Below are positions 53,040 to 62,632 of a stretch of DNA of 64,000 nt, piece after piece. The notes below the pieces were generated by a model. The model saw only the letters and a list, made by a program, of their open reading frames with translations. It did not search any database and was not told where the DNA came from. A program made the translations under genes and the position numbers. Within the stretch, counting starts at the first letter, position 1; each line of letters starts with the position of its first letter. Source of the DNA: Clostridium sp. 'deep sea'. GTDB lineage: Bacteria; Bacillota; UBA994; PWPR01. Location of the stretch: NCBI RefSeq assembly GCF_014931565.1, contig NZ_CP063353.1:1426001-1490000 (forward strand). The letters run 5' to 3'.

Positions 53040-53735
53040 GTGAAAAAGACTTTGTTATTATGTGCAATGCCCGAGGAACTGGAAATTATAAAAAACTCTT
53101 TGAAATTTGAGCCTGTAGAACAGTATAATTTTTTACCTTGGCCAGTATATAAACATCCTAAACTAAATATTTATGCAGGGGTAACCGGTATTAGTAAGGT
53201 TAATGCTGCTGCATGTGCGAGCGTATTACTTAATTTATTAAAGCCTGAACAACTCATTGGCATAGGGGTAGCTGGTGCAGTAGATCCCAAGCTAAAAATA
53301 GGTGACATAATTATTAGTAATAGCGCTATTCAGTATGACGTGGATGCTAGAACCTTTGGTTATCAATTGGGTGAGGTTCCTGGAATGGGCACAATAGATT
53401 ATAAAGCGGATGACAATCTTTATACAACTGCCTTAAAAGTATCACAAACAATGGATTTAGATAGTAATATATTTATTGGGCAAATTATGTCTGGAGACTG
53501 TTTTGTTTCTGGAACTAAGGGCTCTGAAATTTATAGTACATTTAAGGGTCAATGTGTAGATATGGAGAGTGCCGCTTGGGCTCAAGTAGCTCATGTTTAT
53601 AAGGTTCCCTGGCTTATTTTAAGAAGTATGTCCGATCAAGCAGATGGTACCGCACCAGATGACTTTGATGCGTTTTTACCTCAGGCAGTAAATAATTTAT
53701 CTCATTTAGTGGAAGAATTATTAAAGAACGTTTAA
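53040..53735 (+). CDS. mtnN: 5'-methylthioadenosine/S-adenosylhomocysteine nucleosidase
   Basis: 231 residues from the GTG at 53040 (GAGGTGG upstream). Family signs: GIGVAGAVDPKLKIGDIII, the CVDMESAAWAQVAHV segment with the catalytic Glu in MESAA, and SMSDQADG. Known role: splits adenine from MTA or S-adenosylhomocysteine in methyl recycling. A close futalosine hydrolase-like member cannot be excluded. Followed by a DUF896 gene 25 bases away. Confidence 0.9.
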   Translation: MKKTLLLCAMPEELEIIKNSLKFEPVEQYNFLPWPVYKHPKLNIYAGVTGISKVNAAACASVLLNLLKPEQLIGIGVAGAVDPKLKIGDIIISNSAIQYDVDARTFGYQLGEVPGMGTIDYKADDNLYTTALKVSQTMDLDSNIFIGQIMSGDCFVSGTKGSEIYSTFKGQCVDMESAAWAQVAHVYKVPWLILRSMSDQADGTAPDDFDAFLPQAVNNLSHLVEELLKNV

Positions 53736-53759
53736 CATACTGAATAAAGGAGAGTTAAT

Positions 53760-53939
53760 ATGAAGCAAGATAGAATAAAAAAATTACATTTACTTGCCAA
53801 AACTAAAAACGATAGAGCGTTTTCCCCAGAAGAACATGCTGAGTACGAAGAGCTAAAAAAAGAGTATGTTGAAAGTATTAAGGATAATCTACACAGTCAA
53901 CTTAAAAATGCTGGAGTACCTAAAAAAACTAAAGAATAA
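53760..53939 (+). CDS. DUF896 family protein (YnzC-like)
   Basis: 59 residues, too short for most tracks. DRIKKLHLLAKTKNDRAFSP then EEHAEYEELKKEYVESIK and NLHSQLKNAG match the two-helix DUF896 pattern (RINxLxKKxK...LTxxExxExxxLRxxYL). AGGAG lies upstream. Downstream of mtnN on the same strand. The role is unknown; some members are under SOS control. Confidence 0.9.
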   Translation: MKQDRIKKLHLLAKTKNDRAFSPEEHAEYEELKKEYVESIKDNLHSQLKNAGVPKKTKE

Positions 53940-54016
53940 CTCTAACTTAAATAATATAAATAGGAGCCAACTTACTAGCTTAAACTCTAGTAGTTGAGCT
54001 CCTTTATTAAACTATG

Positions 54017-55531
54017 TTACAGCTTACTGTATATGGCCTGCATTAAACCACAAGCCTTATGCTCATGCTCTTTAGCCTGCTGAATTAACTCAGCGGTTTT
54101 AGCCCTAATTTTAGGTTGACAAAAGCTCTTTAAGGTCTTTTCATTTTGCTCAAAACCACCTCTAATTTTGCACATTTCCATAGATATTTCGAGTATTTTT
54201 CTAAGGTATTTTGCAGCCTCATTACAATCATTTTGAACGTGCTTATTAGTATTACCTATCCATTCCATAAAGTACGCTGCATAAGCTCTTCCTTCACCTA
54301 TCATAGTTTGAGCATCATTTTGACACATTAACCTCTCTATTAGCAGTGGTACTATAGTATTTTTAGAAAACTCTGCTTCATTAGTTATTGCTCGTGCCCA
54401 TAACTCATAAGCTAACTGACCACCTGCGTAAGTTTGCATAGAGCGATTACCAGTATTAACTTTAATTGTATTTGTATTCATTATATTTAGGGCATTTTCG
54501 ATTATTTCTTTTTGGCTTATATTTGCTTTTATTTCATCACCTATTGCTATTAACGCAATAGTATCCGGGTTTTGCCACCAATTGTTAGTAATATAATAAC
54601 CACATTCATCTATTCCAGTATTCTTGTTAAATTCTTTGCAGTCTTGAAAACAGTTCCAACCAAGTAGTGTTTCGCCATTATTGCGATAGCCAGTTATTAA
54701 ACCAGCTTCACACGGACCAATTATGCCCAATGAAATTACTGGCTTGCCACTGTTGATTTCTTTTTTAATAAACTCCATAAAATCTTGTTTGCTAGAGTTT
54801 GCTCTTTTTAGGATTTTACATTCCCGTTTAATTGCTTTAAATGCTCGTTTAAATGGCTCATAAGCATCTTGGTATATATTCATAATATCTACATTTCCGC
54901 CATCCCAATAACTTTTATTCCACCTTAATCTAAACGATGCCCCTGTTACTGCCATAATGTAGGTATAATTAATCCTGTGACCTAAGTATGCTAAACAAGA
55001 TTTTAAAGAAACGACAAAGGGAGTACACTCTTTAAACGTATAAGCTACTTTTGGTACCCCATATAATATGCAACTACTATTTGTTTTAACTGTTTCTTTA
55101 GGTATAATATGTTTGTTTATGGAGGTATCATAGTATTCAATATCGTCGTCTTTTTTAAATATTACTGGTGCATACATGCCCATTAATATTCTTTTTCTGC
55201 CTACTTTGCTGTCTTTTTTTTTAAACTGGGATGGTGATACATCTGTTATTCTTTTAAATGACCTTGTAAAAGTATCATAACTATTAAATTTATATTCAAA
55301 AGCTATATCTGTTAATTTTTTATCACTTATACTGATATCAAAAGCAGCGTTAGCAATTTTTCTTTCTAGTATGTACTTAGATAGTGATTTCCCGGTATTT
55401 TCTTTAAAAATTTCTCGAATATGACGATAAGAAAAGCCTGTAGTTTTCTCCATGTGTTCATAATCTATTGTGCTTTTAACCCGAGCCTCTATGTATGTAG
55501 CCACAGACCAAATTGTAAGTGCATAATCCAT
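54017..55531 (-). CDS. AraC family regulator fused to a papain-like/BtrH-like domain
   Basis: 504 residues. N-terminal AraC double HTH (residues ~5-105: HMEKTTGFSYRHIREIFKENTGKSLSKYILERKIANAA, LTDIAFEYKFNSYDTFTRSFKRITDVSPSQFKKK). The middle domain (about 165-345) has YGVPKVAYTFKECTPFVVSLKSCLAYLG and EINSGKPVISLGI...GPCEAGLITGYRNNGETLLGWN, the C39/BtrH_N-like order of catalytic Cys, then strand turn with His-type position. The last 130 residues are helical, like DUF4872. A regulator that contains an enzyme- or sensor-like domain. Confidence 0.75.
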   Translation of the reverse strand: MDYALTIWSVATYIEARVKSTIDYEHMEKTTGFSYRHIREIFKENTGKSLSKYILERKIANAAFDISISDKKLTDIAFEYKFNSYDTFTRSFKRITDVSPSQFKKKDSKVGRKRILMGMYAPVIFKKDDDIEYYDTSINKHIIPKETVKTNSSCILYGVPKVAYTFKECTPFVVSLKSCLAYLGHRINYTYIMAVTGASFRLRWNKSYWDGGNVDIMNIYQDAYEPFKRAFKAIKRECKILKRANSSKQDFMEFIKKEINSGKPVISLGIIGPCEAGLITGYRNNGETLLGWNCFQDCKEFNKNTGIDECGYYITNNWWQNPDTIALIAIGDEIKANISQKEIIENALNIMNTNTIKVNTGNRSMQTYAGGQLAYELWARAITNEAEFSKNTIVPLLIERLMCQNDAQTMIGEGRAYAAYFMEWIGNTNKHVQNDCNEAAKYLRKILEISMEMCKIRGGFEQNEKTLKSFCQPKIRAKTAELIQQAKEHEHKACGLMQAIYSKL

Positions 55532-55709
55532 TATATAACCGCCTTAACTGTAGTTCTTCCGGAAGTAATTTAATTATATAGTATTAGCTAAAACAAAACT
55601 CGACAAATTTGACCTTTAAGAGAACGTTTCCAGTTAAAAAGTGTTAAAATTACACTATAAAGCTTGTCACACATGTTAAGCCAAATATTATCAATTTGCT
55701 ATATTTATA

Positions 55710-56204
55710 CTATAATACTAACGCCATATAGTATTCATCTACATATTGACCATTTACTATTAGAGATTTTTGTTTTATTCCTTCTATAACAAAGCCCATT
55801 TTTTTATATAGGCTTACACCAGCCGTATTATGCTTCATAACAGTTAATTCTAACCGGGTTATGTTATTGGATGTTGCCCAGCTTTTAAGCTGTGTGAATA
55901 GCTTTTTACCTAAACCCTGGCCTTGATAATCTGCAAGTATGCCCACTGTAATATAGGCACAGTGTTTGATTCTGTTAGCAAAACCACGCTCCGCAGTTAA
56001 GTAGCCTACTAGTATATTATTGTGTTCTAAAACTAACATTAACGAGCCCAGCTCTAAAACTCGTTTTATTTCATTTTTTGTGTCCTCAACAACTTTACTT
56101 CTTTCTCCTTCTTCGTACATCATAAATTGGGTTTGTGAATCGAGTTGGCTTAATAAATTTAAATACAGTTGAGCATCATTAATAGTTAATGTTCTAATAT
56201 TCAT
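55710..56204 (-). CDS. GNAT family N-acetyltransferase
   Basis: 164 residues from the ATG at 56204 (GTGAGGAAA upstream). Acetyl-CoA loop GILADYQGQGLGKKLFTQL (Q/RxxGxG/A), and the C-terminal NTAGVSLYKKMGFVIEG. RimI/YhhY-like. Substrate unknown. Confidence 0.92.
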   Translation of the reverse strand: MNIRTLTINDAQLYLNLLSQLDSQTQFMMYEEGERSKVVEDTKNEIKRVLELGSLMLVLEHNNILVGYLTAERGFANRIKHCAYITVGILADYQGQGLGKKLFTQLKSWATSNNITRLELTVMKHNTAGVSLYKKMGFVIEGIKQKSLIVNGQYVDEYYMALVL

Positions 56205-56416
56205 AGATTTCCTCACAGTAGTTTTAGTAGCTTATACTTTACCATATATGTTTATATAGTAAGCTATCTTAGTTAGTTCGGTTTTATTTATATCTTTTTA
56301 CCAAATCAATACCTTTAATACAACTCATAAACTAATATGTAACAAAAAATGGCACTAAGAAAGTACCATTTAAGTCTTTATTTACCTTTAAATGCTGTAA
56401 AACAAAGAGTAGTTTG

Positions 56417-57094
56417 TTATTTTATTATTGAAAGCACTTTGTTATATATTTCTTCATGTATATCTTCACGTGATCTCATTTTACCATTTATTGTACACTC
56501 AATTACTGTCCAATCTTCTAGTTGTGCTACCTCGCAGGCTGCTTGGTAAGCAGCTAAAAGATGTTCTTTATCTGCCTCATGGATATCTACTGCTGAGTTT
56601 GTTTTTTTGCTTCTATCTTCTATAAGTTTCATAAATACTTGCGGATCTACCCGTAAAAAGAAAACTATATTAGGCTGTGGTAAACCAATTTTAAAATACT
56701 CTAAATCTTTTAACCATTCTAAAAACGCTAACCGCTGCTCTTTATTTGCTATTTTAGCAGTTTGATGAACCATATTAGCAGTTGTATATCTATTAGCAAA
56801 AACAATTCCTCCATCTTGGTAAAAACTACGCCACTCCTTAGCATATGAGGCAAATCTATCTACAGCATAAAAGGTAGAAGCAGCATAAGCATTTACATCA
56901 TTAGCTCTTCTGCCAAGCTCTCCGCCTAAGTACATACGCACTGGTCCAGAAGACTCACTTTGGTAGTTTGGAAAATCTACTTTACGTATATTATAGTTTT
57001 CGTGTTTTAGTCTTTCGCAAAGTAATTGTGTTTGAGTTGCTTTGCCACTGCCATCTAAACCTTCCATAACAATTATTTTACCTTTTACAATCAT
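56417..57094 (-). CDS. tmk: Thymidylate kinase
   Basis: 225 residues. P-loop MEGLDGSGKATQTQLL; later NRYTTANMVHQTAKI and the lid-like RSKKTNSAVDIHEAD. Slightly longer than the usual ~210 and of the clostridial variant with Ala-Thr in the P-loop. Phosphorylates dTMP. GGAGG precedes the ATG. Its start overlaps the end of the HD-GYP gene by 17 bases. Confidence 0.9.
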   Translation of the reverse strand: MIVKGKIIVMEGLDGSGKATQTQLLCERLKHENYNIRKVDFPNYQSESSGPVRMYLGGELGRRANDVNAYAASTFYAVDRFASYAKEWRSFYQDGGIVFANRYTTANMVHQTAKIANKEQRLAFLEWLKDLEYFKIGLPQPNIVFFLRVDPQVFMKLIEDRSKKTNSAVDIHEADKEHLLAAYQAACEVAQLEDWTVIECTINGKMRSREDIHEEIYNKVLSIIK

Positions 57095-58016
57095 CTATAT
57101 CCTCCGACGGGCGGTATTCGCCTTCTTCAATTAAAATATCTACGAAGATATCATAGACCTGTTTATCAAACTTAGTTTCTGTTAATGCTGCTAGCTCTAC
57201 AATAGCTTCCTCTACTGCTTTTGCTTCTCTATAACTTCTGTTTGTAGTCATAGCGTCATAGGCATCTACTAAAGAAATAATTCTGGCCTCCAGAGAGATT
57301 TCTTCGCCTTTTAAACCGTATGGATAACCAGAGCCATCTAATCTCTCATGGTGCTGAACTATAATAGGGCCTATATAACGCAAAAAAGATTGCTCCACAA
57401 TCTCCTTACCAAAAATAGGGTGCATTTTAATCAGCTCCCATTCTTCAGCTGTAGGTTTACTATGTCCACCTACAATATTATCAGATAATTTAATTTTTCC
57501 TATATCGTGGAATAAAGCAGCATATAAAACTTTTTCTAATCTCTCGCCAGTTATTCCTAATTTTTGCGCTACTTTACCACTTATATCATGCACTCTTTTT
57601 CCATGGCTATGCGTATAATAATCTTTTTTTTCTACACTATTAACCATTTCCATTAAGTCTTTAATTTGTTTACTAATATAATGAAAAATTGGCTGAGTAG
57701 ATACATATAAGAGCTTTGTTTCAGACAGTGTTTTTAAATATTCTTTGCCTTTAAAATGATGGGTATAAAAATAATCTCCAGCTTGTAGTATTTCCTCTTC
57801 GCTATTTTTTAGCCAAGCCAAGCTACCATCAAGTACATAAAAAAACTCCATTACGCTACTACTCTCTTGTGATACAACTTGAATTACTTTATTTGCTTTA
57901 ATTTCTTGCATTAGTATTTCTGTACCGTCACCACGAGCAAGTAGCTCAAGGGTTGCGGAGTTTTGAGATACCTTCTCTAATGATCCTCCAGATTTCTCTA
58001 TAAAAAAGCCCTTCAT
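57078..58016 (-). CDS. HD-GYP phosphohydrolase with N-terminal cupin domain
   Basis: 312 residues from the ATG at 58016 (GGGGAGTG upstream). The first ~100 residues are a cupin (FFYVLDGSLAWL, ILQAGDYFY). HD-GYP signs: HSHGKRVHDISG, LFHDIGKIKLSD, HHERLDGSGYPYGLKGEE, all intact. HD-GYP enzymes usually degrade cyclic di-GMP. It precedes and overlaps tmk; the link is probably only transcriptional. Confidence 0.88.
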   Translation of the reverse strand: MKGFFIEKSGGSLEKVSQNSATLELLARGDGTEILMQEIKANKVIQVVSQESSSVMEFFYVLDGSLAWLKNSEEEILQAGDYFYTHHFKGKEYLKTLSETKLLYVSTQPIFHYISKQIKDLMEMVNSVEKKDYYTHSHGKRVHDISGKVAQKLGITGERLEKVLYAALFHDIGKIKLSDNIVGGHSKPTAEEWELIKMHPIFGKEIVEQSFLRYIGPIIVQHHERLDGSGYPYGLKGEEISLEARIISLVDAYDAMTTNRSYREAKAVEEAIVELAALTETKFDKQVYDIFVDILIEEGEYRPSEDIDDCKR

Positions 58017-58116
58017 AACGTTGTCACTCCCCAACAATTATCATCAGATATACCTTAATTATAGCAAAAATTATTATAAAAATAACATGAAAATATAATT
58101 AATATAATTTAATACT

Positions 58117-58149
58117 AAAAAAGCCTGCCATTATTAAGCAGACTTTTTC
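58117..58149 (-). terminator. Terminator after the small secreted protein gene
   Basis: AAAAAGCCTGC with GCAGACTTTTT, 10 of 11 pairs, between 58178 gene end and the HD-GYP start. Confidence 0.7.
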
Positions 58150-58177
58150 AAAAAATTGTCACATGTTAAAATATAAG

Positions 58178-58564
58178 TTAATCAGAAATTACAAATAGAG
58201 GATCAATATAGGCTTTTTGGCCACCTACCATATAGACTTTAATTTCACATTTTACTTCTACTCCAAGTCTTGCTGCTTTATTTATTGCAGCCTTAGCTTT
58301 AAGACCTGTTTCGAACTCAAGCACATCTATAATGGTTTTTATACTCATTCTAGATATAAAATTATCGCCAATTATGTATATAATTTTGTCAGCAATTTCT
58401 TGAGCAGTGGCTACATCTCTTTCGATAGCGGCATTTGTTTCTTCTACCATTTCTTTTACATATTCAAGTTTACTGTTACTAGTTACATCTGCAAACGCTA
58501 CTGAAGCAAATAAAGAGAGAACAAGGGTTATGGCCAGCACATTTGTAAATAATCTTTTCTTCAT
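58178..58564 (-). CDS. Small secreted protein, function unknown
   Basis: 128 residues. Signal peptide with a probable cut after FASVAFA (residue 25). The mature part is a long helical segment (SKLEYVKEMVEETNAAIERDV) then a strand-rich part (VKCEIKVYMVGGQKAYIDPLFV). No recognised motif and no Cys pair. GGGGGT-type site before the ATG. Confidence 0.65.
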   Translation of the reverse strand: MKKRLFTNVLAITLVLSLFASVAFADVTSNSKLEYVKEMVEETNAAIERDVATAQEIADKIIYIIGDNFISRMSIKTIIDVLEFETGLKAKAAINKAARLGVEVKCEIKVYMVGGQKAYIDPLFVISD

Positions 58565-58717
58565 AAGTTACCCCCTAATAGTAAGTCAGTAAGGAAATTA
58601 TAATATAATTTTTCCATATTTTCAACAAAAAAAACACTGCAATTAACTAACATTTAGTTTAATGTTACCTTAACTAACCTAATTTGTAATGAAATTAATA
58701 GTAGTGTTTTATAGAAT

Positions 58718-59743
58718 TTACTTATTATTAAGAATACGTTCGAGTATAGTTTTTATTTGTTGACCATAGGTTTGATTAGCTTTATATGCCTCATTTACGC
58801 TATTGTATTTTCTGGTATCGTAACCAGGATAAGCCCAGCCCGTATTATTAGTATTAAGAGCATTTGCCAAGTCTTCGAGTCTTGTTGCTGTGCCACGTGT
58901 AACTAAAGAAAAGCGAGCATCAACACATGTTTGACTCAATGGCTCTGTTGAAGCATAAGCTTTGAGGTGCTGAATTTGAGCCCGTATTCCTTCGCGGGCT
59001 GTATTATAGGAACTACCGGTAACTCCTTTTTGGGTTGAGCCCATGCCTGCAAAGTTATACTGGTCTGGCTTTACGTTTCCACCAAATTTAAAGTAGCCAG
59101 TTTCTTGAATACTCTGAGCAAAAGCAAAGTCTCCTCTTACTCCTTCTTTTTCGCCCTCTTCGAGGTATATTTGAGCTAATTCTAATGCTGTACAAGGAAT
59201 TTTTGGTTTAGAATTGTATTTTAGCAAAAATGTTGCCATTTGCTCTGCAGTGGCTTGGGATTTACCCATTATTGAGGTACTAGAGATATCAACCGCTTTG
59301 TCTTCATCACAGTTCTCTTCTTCTTGTGTGGTTGTAGATAATTTTATTGAATATGTTTTAGCATCCCAAGCTATCTCATAATTAAAGATATAGGCAATTA
59401 ACCTTACAGGAACCATAGAAATATTGTTTATATTTTCTATGGCGGCACTCTCTAAAACAATACGACCATTTTTGTATAAACCTTTACCATTTAATAAAAT
59501 CATCCAGGTATCTTCATTAAGTAAAACTGCAACGGCCGGCACATCTTCGCTCCATCTTACTTCTGCACCAAACAAATTACTAATCTCTCTTAAAGGTACA
59601 AACACTGTATCCTTAATGAGTGTTTGCTTTGTTTCTAAGTCTATCTTTTCTTCATTCAAATAAATATGATATGCATCAGCGCTACCAATTAAAGGTGTAA
59701 AAAGCACAATACATATCATTATTAAACTTATTATTTTTTTCAT
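58718..59743 (-). CDS. Glucosaminidase-domain protein with copper amine oxidase N-like domain
   Basis: 341 residues from the ATG at 59743 (GGAGG eight bases upstream). Signal peptide (LIGSADA). Residues ~28-145 form the amine-oxidase N-terminal-like domain (DTVFVPLREISNLFGAEVRW, ISMVPVRLIAYIFNYEIAWD). The C-terminal part is a LytG/FlgJ-like glucosaminidase with FAQSIQETGYFKFGG (catalytic Glu) and YNFAGMGSTQKGVTG. Acts on peptidoglycan outside the cell. Confidence 0.88.
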   Translation of the reverse strand: MKKIISLIMICIVLFTPLIGSADAYHIYLNEEKIDLETKQTLIKDTVFVPLREISNLFGAEVRWSEDVPAVAVLLNEDTWMILLNGKGLYKNGRIVLESAAIENINNISMVPVRLIAYIFNYEIAWDAKTYSIKLSTTTQEEENCDEDKAVDISSTSIMGKSQATAEQMATFLLKYNSKPKIPCTALELAQIYLEEGEKEGVRGDFAFAQSIQETGYFKFGGNVKPDQYNFAGMGSTQKGVTGSSYNTAREGIRAQIQHLKAYASTEPLSQTCVDARFSLVTRGTATRLEDLANALNTNNTGWAYPGYDTRKYNSVNEAYKANQTYGQQIKTILERILNNK

Positions 59744-59852
59744 ATATGTTGCCTCCATCTGCCCTACTATATAGTACAAGTATAGCTGGAGAACGTGTTT
59801 GCAACAACATTTGTAACATAATTGTAATATTACAAGCGCTTATTTTGTTGAA

Positions 59853-60950
59853 TTATTGGGAACCTCGGCTTTCAATGAACTCATTCAAGAGCTTTTTAAT
59901 AACAGCCATGGCAGGAACTCCCAAAAACATGCCTGCAATTCCATACAGTTTCCCACCAATTGTAATTGCCATTATAATCCATAAAGGGCTTAACCCTACA
60001 CTGCCACCTAGTATTCTTGGCCCCAAATACCAGCCATCGAACTGCTGAAGCAAGAAGATAAATAACACAGTAGCAATTGCCTGCCAAAAGCCAGCAAACA
60101 GGGTTATTATAAACGCCGGAATCATACCTATAAAGGGTCCAAAGTACGGAATCATATTAGTTATACCAACTACTAAACCTAAGACTATAGCGTAGGGTAT
60201 TTTCATGATAGCAAGGCCTACGTAACACATGATTCCAATGATTATAGAGTCTATTACTTTGCCAATAATATACTTAGAAAAAATATCATCAACATCTTGA
60301 CCAAATTTTAATACTTTATTTGCCATGTTACCTTTTTTAAAAACTGCCTTTACCAGTTTACGTGAGCTGTTTATGATAATTTCTTTTTCCTTTAGCATAT
60401 AAACTGATATTACTAACCCCATTAAAAAGGTTGCTACTAAGTTTGTGCCTCTTAACACCCCAGTTAATACTCCATTTAAGATTTGGGTTATAGTCTCTGT
60501 TAGTTTTGCTGCAATGCCACTAAAGGCAGTTTCTAGGTAGGCTACTAACCCAAAAGAGTCGTTTACTTTTATCTCAGCAATTTTTGCTGTTACCCATTTT
60601 TGGGCAATTTTATAATATCCGGGTATGGCCTCTGCTAAATCGGATATGTTACGAGTAAGGTTGGGAGATACTATTCTTATTACTAATACTATGCAGCCTA
60701 TTACTATTGCATAAAGGATAAATAGGGTTACCCATCTTCGTCCCTTAGTTTTTTTATCTATGATAACCATAAGGGGGTTTAAAAAGTACGCAATTAAAAA
60801 TGCCCATATAAAGTATGTAAATATAGAAACAAAAAAGCCTAATCCATTACTAAACATTTCTGAGCTATCTACCACTTTAAAAAGTATGATGCAGGTTAAA
60901 ATCAAAGGAAGTAATTTAAAGTAGCTTTGCCAGCTTCTTTTGTCATTCAT
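59853..60950 (-). CDS. AI-2E family transporter
   Basis: 365 residues from the ATG at 60950 (GGGGGAG upstream). Seven or eight helices; the late signature GLVVGITNMIPYFGPFIGMIPAFIITLFAG and GSVGLSPLWIIMAITIGGKLYGIAGMFLGVPAMAVIK are diagnostic (PF01594). Family members export small molecules such as autoinducer-2 or act as Na+/H+ antiporters; specific cargo unknown. Confidence 0.9.
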   Translation of the reverse strand: MNDKRSWQSYFKLLPLILTCIILFKVVDSSEMFSNGLGFFVSIFTYFIWAFLIAYFLNPLMVIIDKKTKGRRWVTLFILYAIVIGCIVLVIRIVSPNLTRNISDLAEAIPGYYKIAQKWVTAKIAEIKVNDSFGLVAYLETAFSGIAAKLTETITQILNGVLTGVLRGTNLVATFLMGLVISVYMLKEKEIIINSSRKLVKAVFKKGNMANKVLKFGQDVDDIFSKYIIGKVIDSIIIGIMCYVGLAIMKIPYAIVLGLVVGITNMIPYFGPFIGMIPAFIITLFAGFWQAIATVLFIFLLQQFDGWYLGPRILGGSVGLSPLWIIMAITIGGKLYGIAGMFLGVPAMAVIKKLLNEFIESRGSQ

Positions 60951-61197
60951 TACAACTCCCCCTTTCATATATTTATACTATCAATATCGGTTTTTTAAGC
61001 CTATTATTTAGCAGCATATTTACAGTATACCACTATTTACGAATACAAAACTCTTAACATTATCTTAATTATTTAAGGAATTACAGAACTGAAGACTTAC
61101 TCTCAGTCAGTGGCTAACATTTTTAGTTAAGCTGAGGTAAACTAATCAGTTAGAACTTATGCTAGTGAGCAACACTAACACTTAAACTCTTATGTGT

Positions 61198-61635
61198 TTA
61201 TAATTCTATGACCATAACCTCTTCGTGCCACATTATTTCTCCTGTTTTTTTAAACCCTATATTTTCATACAGCTTTTGAGCAATAAGATTTTTAGGCTCA
61301 ACGCTTAAGTAAAATTTTATATTTCCCAGTTTATTTTTCAAAAATTTTACCAAATGTATCATTGATAGCTTTCCATAGCCTTTTCTTTGATATTTTTTAT
61401 CAATCATAAATCTACTTAGTTCCCATCTACTAGTTTCTGGATCAAAATCATACATTAAAAAACCAATCATAGTTTCATTATCATAGATACCCAGAGGGTA
61501 TAATTTTTCACCAAATTTAGCTTGTAATATTGAATACCAGTTTAACGCTACAAACTTTTTTTGATCGTTACTAACTTCTAAATCGATACACTCTTCCCAA
61601 TTTTCTTTATTAATCTCTTTAAAAATAATATTCAT
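61198..61635 (-). CDS. GNAT family N-acetyltransferase (spermidine/PaiA-like)
   Basis: 145 residues. ELSRFMIDKKYQRKGYGKLSMIHLVKFLK holds the acetyl-CoA loop (QRKGYG), and NLIAQKLYENIGFKKTGEI the C-terminal mark. N-terminus NIIFKEINKENWEECIDLEV is the usual start for spermidine/spermine-type GNATs. GGAG upstream. Confidence 0.9.
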   Translation of the reverse strand: MNIIFKEINKENWEECIDLEVSNDQKKFVALNWYSILQAKFGEKLYPLGIYDNETMIGFLMYDFDPETSRWELSRFMIDKKYQRKGYGKLSMIHLVKFLKNKLGNIKFYLSVEPKNLIAQKLYENIGFKKTGEIMWHEEVMVIEL

Positions 61636-61760
61636 ATCTTTTCACTCCTTTTTATTATCTTATAAGCTGAAGAGTTTAAAACCCACTTCCTAATAGTGAG
61701 CATAAACATTTAGCAATAAGCTATGAGAGTAATGAATGATTAACGAGGTGTTACCCATTT

Positions 61761-62483
61761 CTAAACTGTATATACCGTACAATACGAAATACTATAGCCA
61801 GCTTTTAATGCTAAGTTTATGGAGGCTGTATTGGCAATAGAAACTGAGTAATGAGGTATTTTGCCTTTGTTAAGAATTGCTTCTGTGAGTTTACTAAGAG
61901 CTAACAAGCCTATATTTTTTCTACGCCATTTTGGTAAAACATTTATTCCTATACTGTATAATTCATGATGTAGTTGGGTAGCTGTGGCAATAGCTACAGG
62001 CTGGTGTTTATTCCATAAAATAAGGGTGAACTCATCTCTTTTATTTTCTTGATAACTTAAGGCGTTATCAAAACCCTCGTATTGAAATAAATCACTGTTA
62101 TTTGTGGTTTTAAGCTCAATTCTTAAACTATAATCGTTGCTTATTAAATCTTGTTTAGGCTTTAACTTATGTAATACTAAGTAAGGACCACTTAGCATTT
62201 TATCAAACTCTCTAACCAAGCTCTCTAATAAGCTTAAATTATTGGCCTCAAAAAAATCTAGTTTGTTGTATCCCTCATAAATATTTTTTAATTCTTGACA
62301 ATACACTGAATCTGCCTGAATAATGACTCCAGCACTTGTTGAAACTGCTAATAAACCTTGTTGGCCACACGCTGATTTGGTACTATCATTTTTTACACAA
62401 ACAACACTTACATTTTGTTTTTCAAACAGACTTTCAGCACAAGCGAGATAACTACTAAGACTCTTAATAAGCTGTTTATTCAC
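61761..62483 (-). CDS. GNAT family N-acetyltransferase-like protein
   Basis: About 240 residues from the GTG at 62483 (GAGGTG upstream). Only the C-terminal ~90 residues look like a GNAT: YSIGINVLPKWRRKNIGLLALSKLTEAIL and HYSVSIANTASINLALKAGYSIS. The N-terminal part is divergent. Paralogue-like arrangement with 61198. Confidence 0.75.
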   Translation of the reverse strand: MNKQLIKSLSSYLACAESLFEKQNVSVVCVKNDSTKSACGQQGLLAVSTSAGVIIQADSVYCQELKNIYEGYNKLDFFEANNLSLLESLVREFDKMLSGPYLVLHKLKPKQDLISNDYSLRIELKTTNNSDLFQYEGFDNALSYQENKRDEFTLILWNKHQPVAIATATQLHHELYSIGINVLPKWRRKNIGLLALSKLTEAILNKGKIPHYSVSIANTASINLALKAGYSISYCTVYTV

Positions 62484-62632
62484 AGCAAACACCTCTATAC
62501 ATTTAAATTAAACCACTTTTCTGTATCTTATCATACAAAGGTAAAAATTTAATTAAAATAATTAAAGGGTTTTTTGAACCAAGCCAGAACTAGTCTAGTT
62601 AGTTTACATATCTACTACAAGGGGTGTATAAA

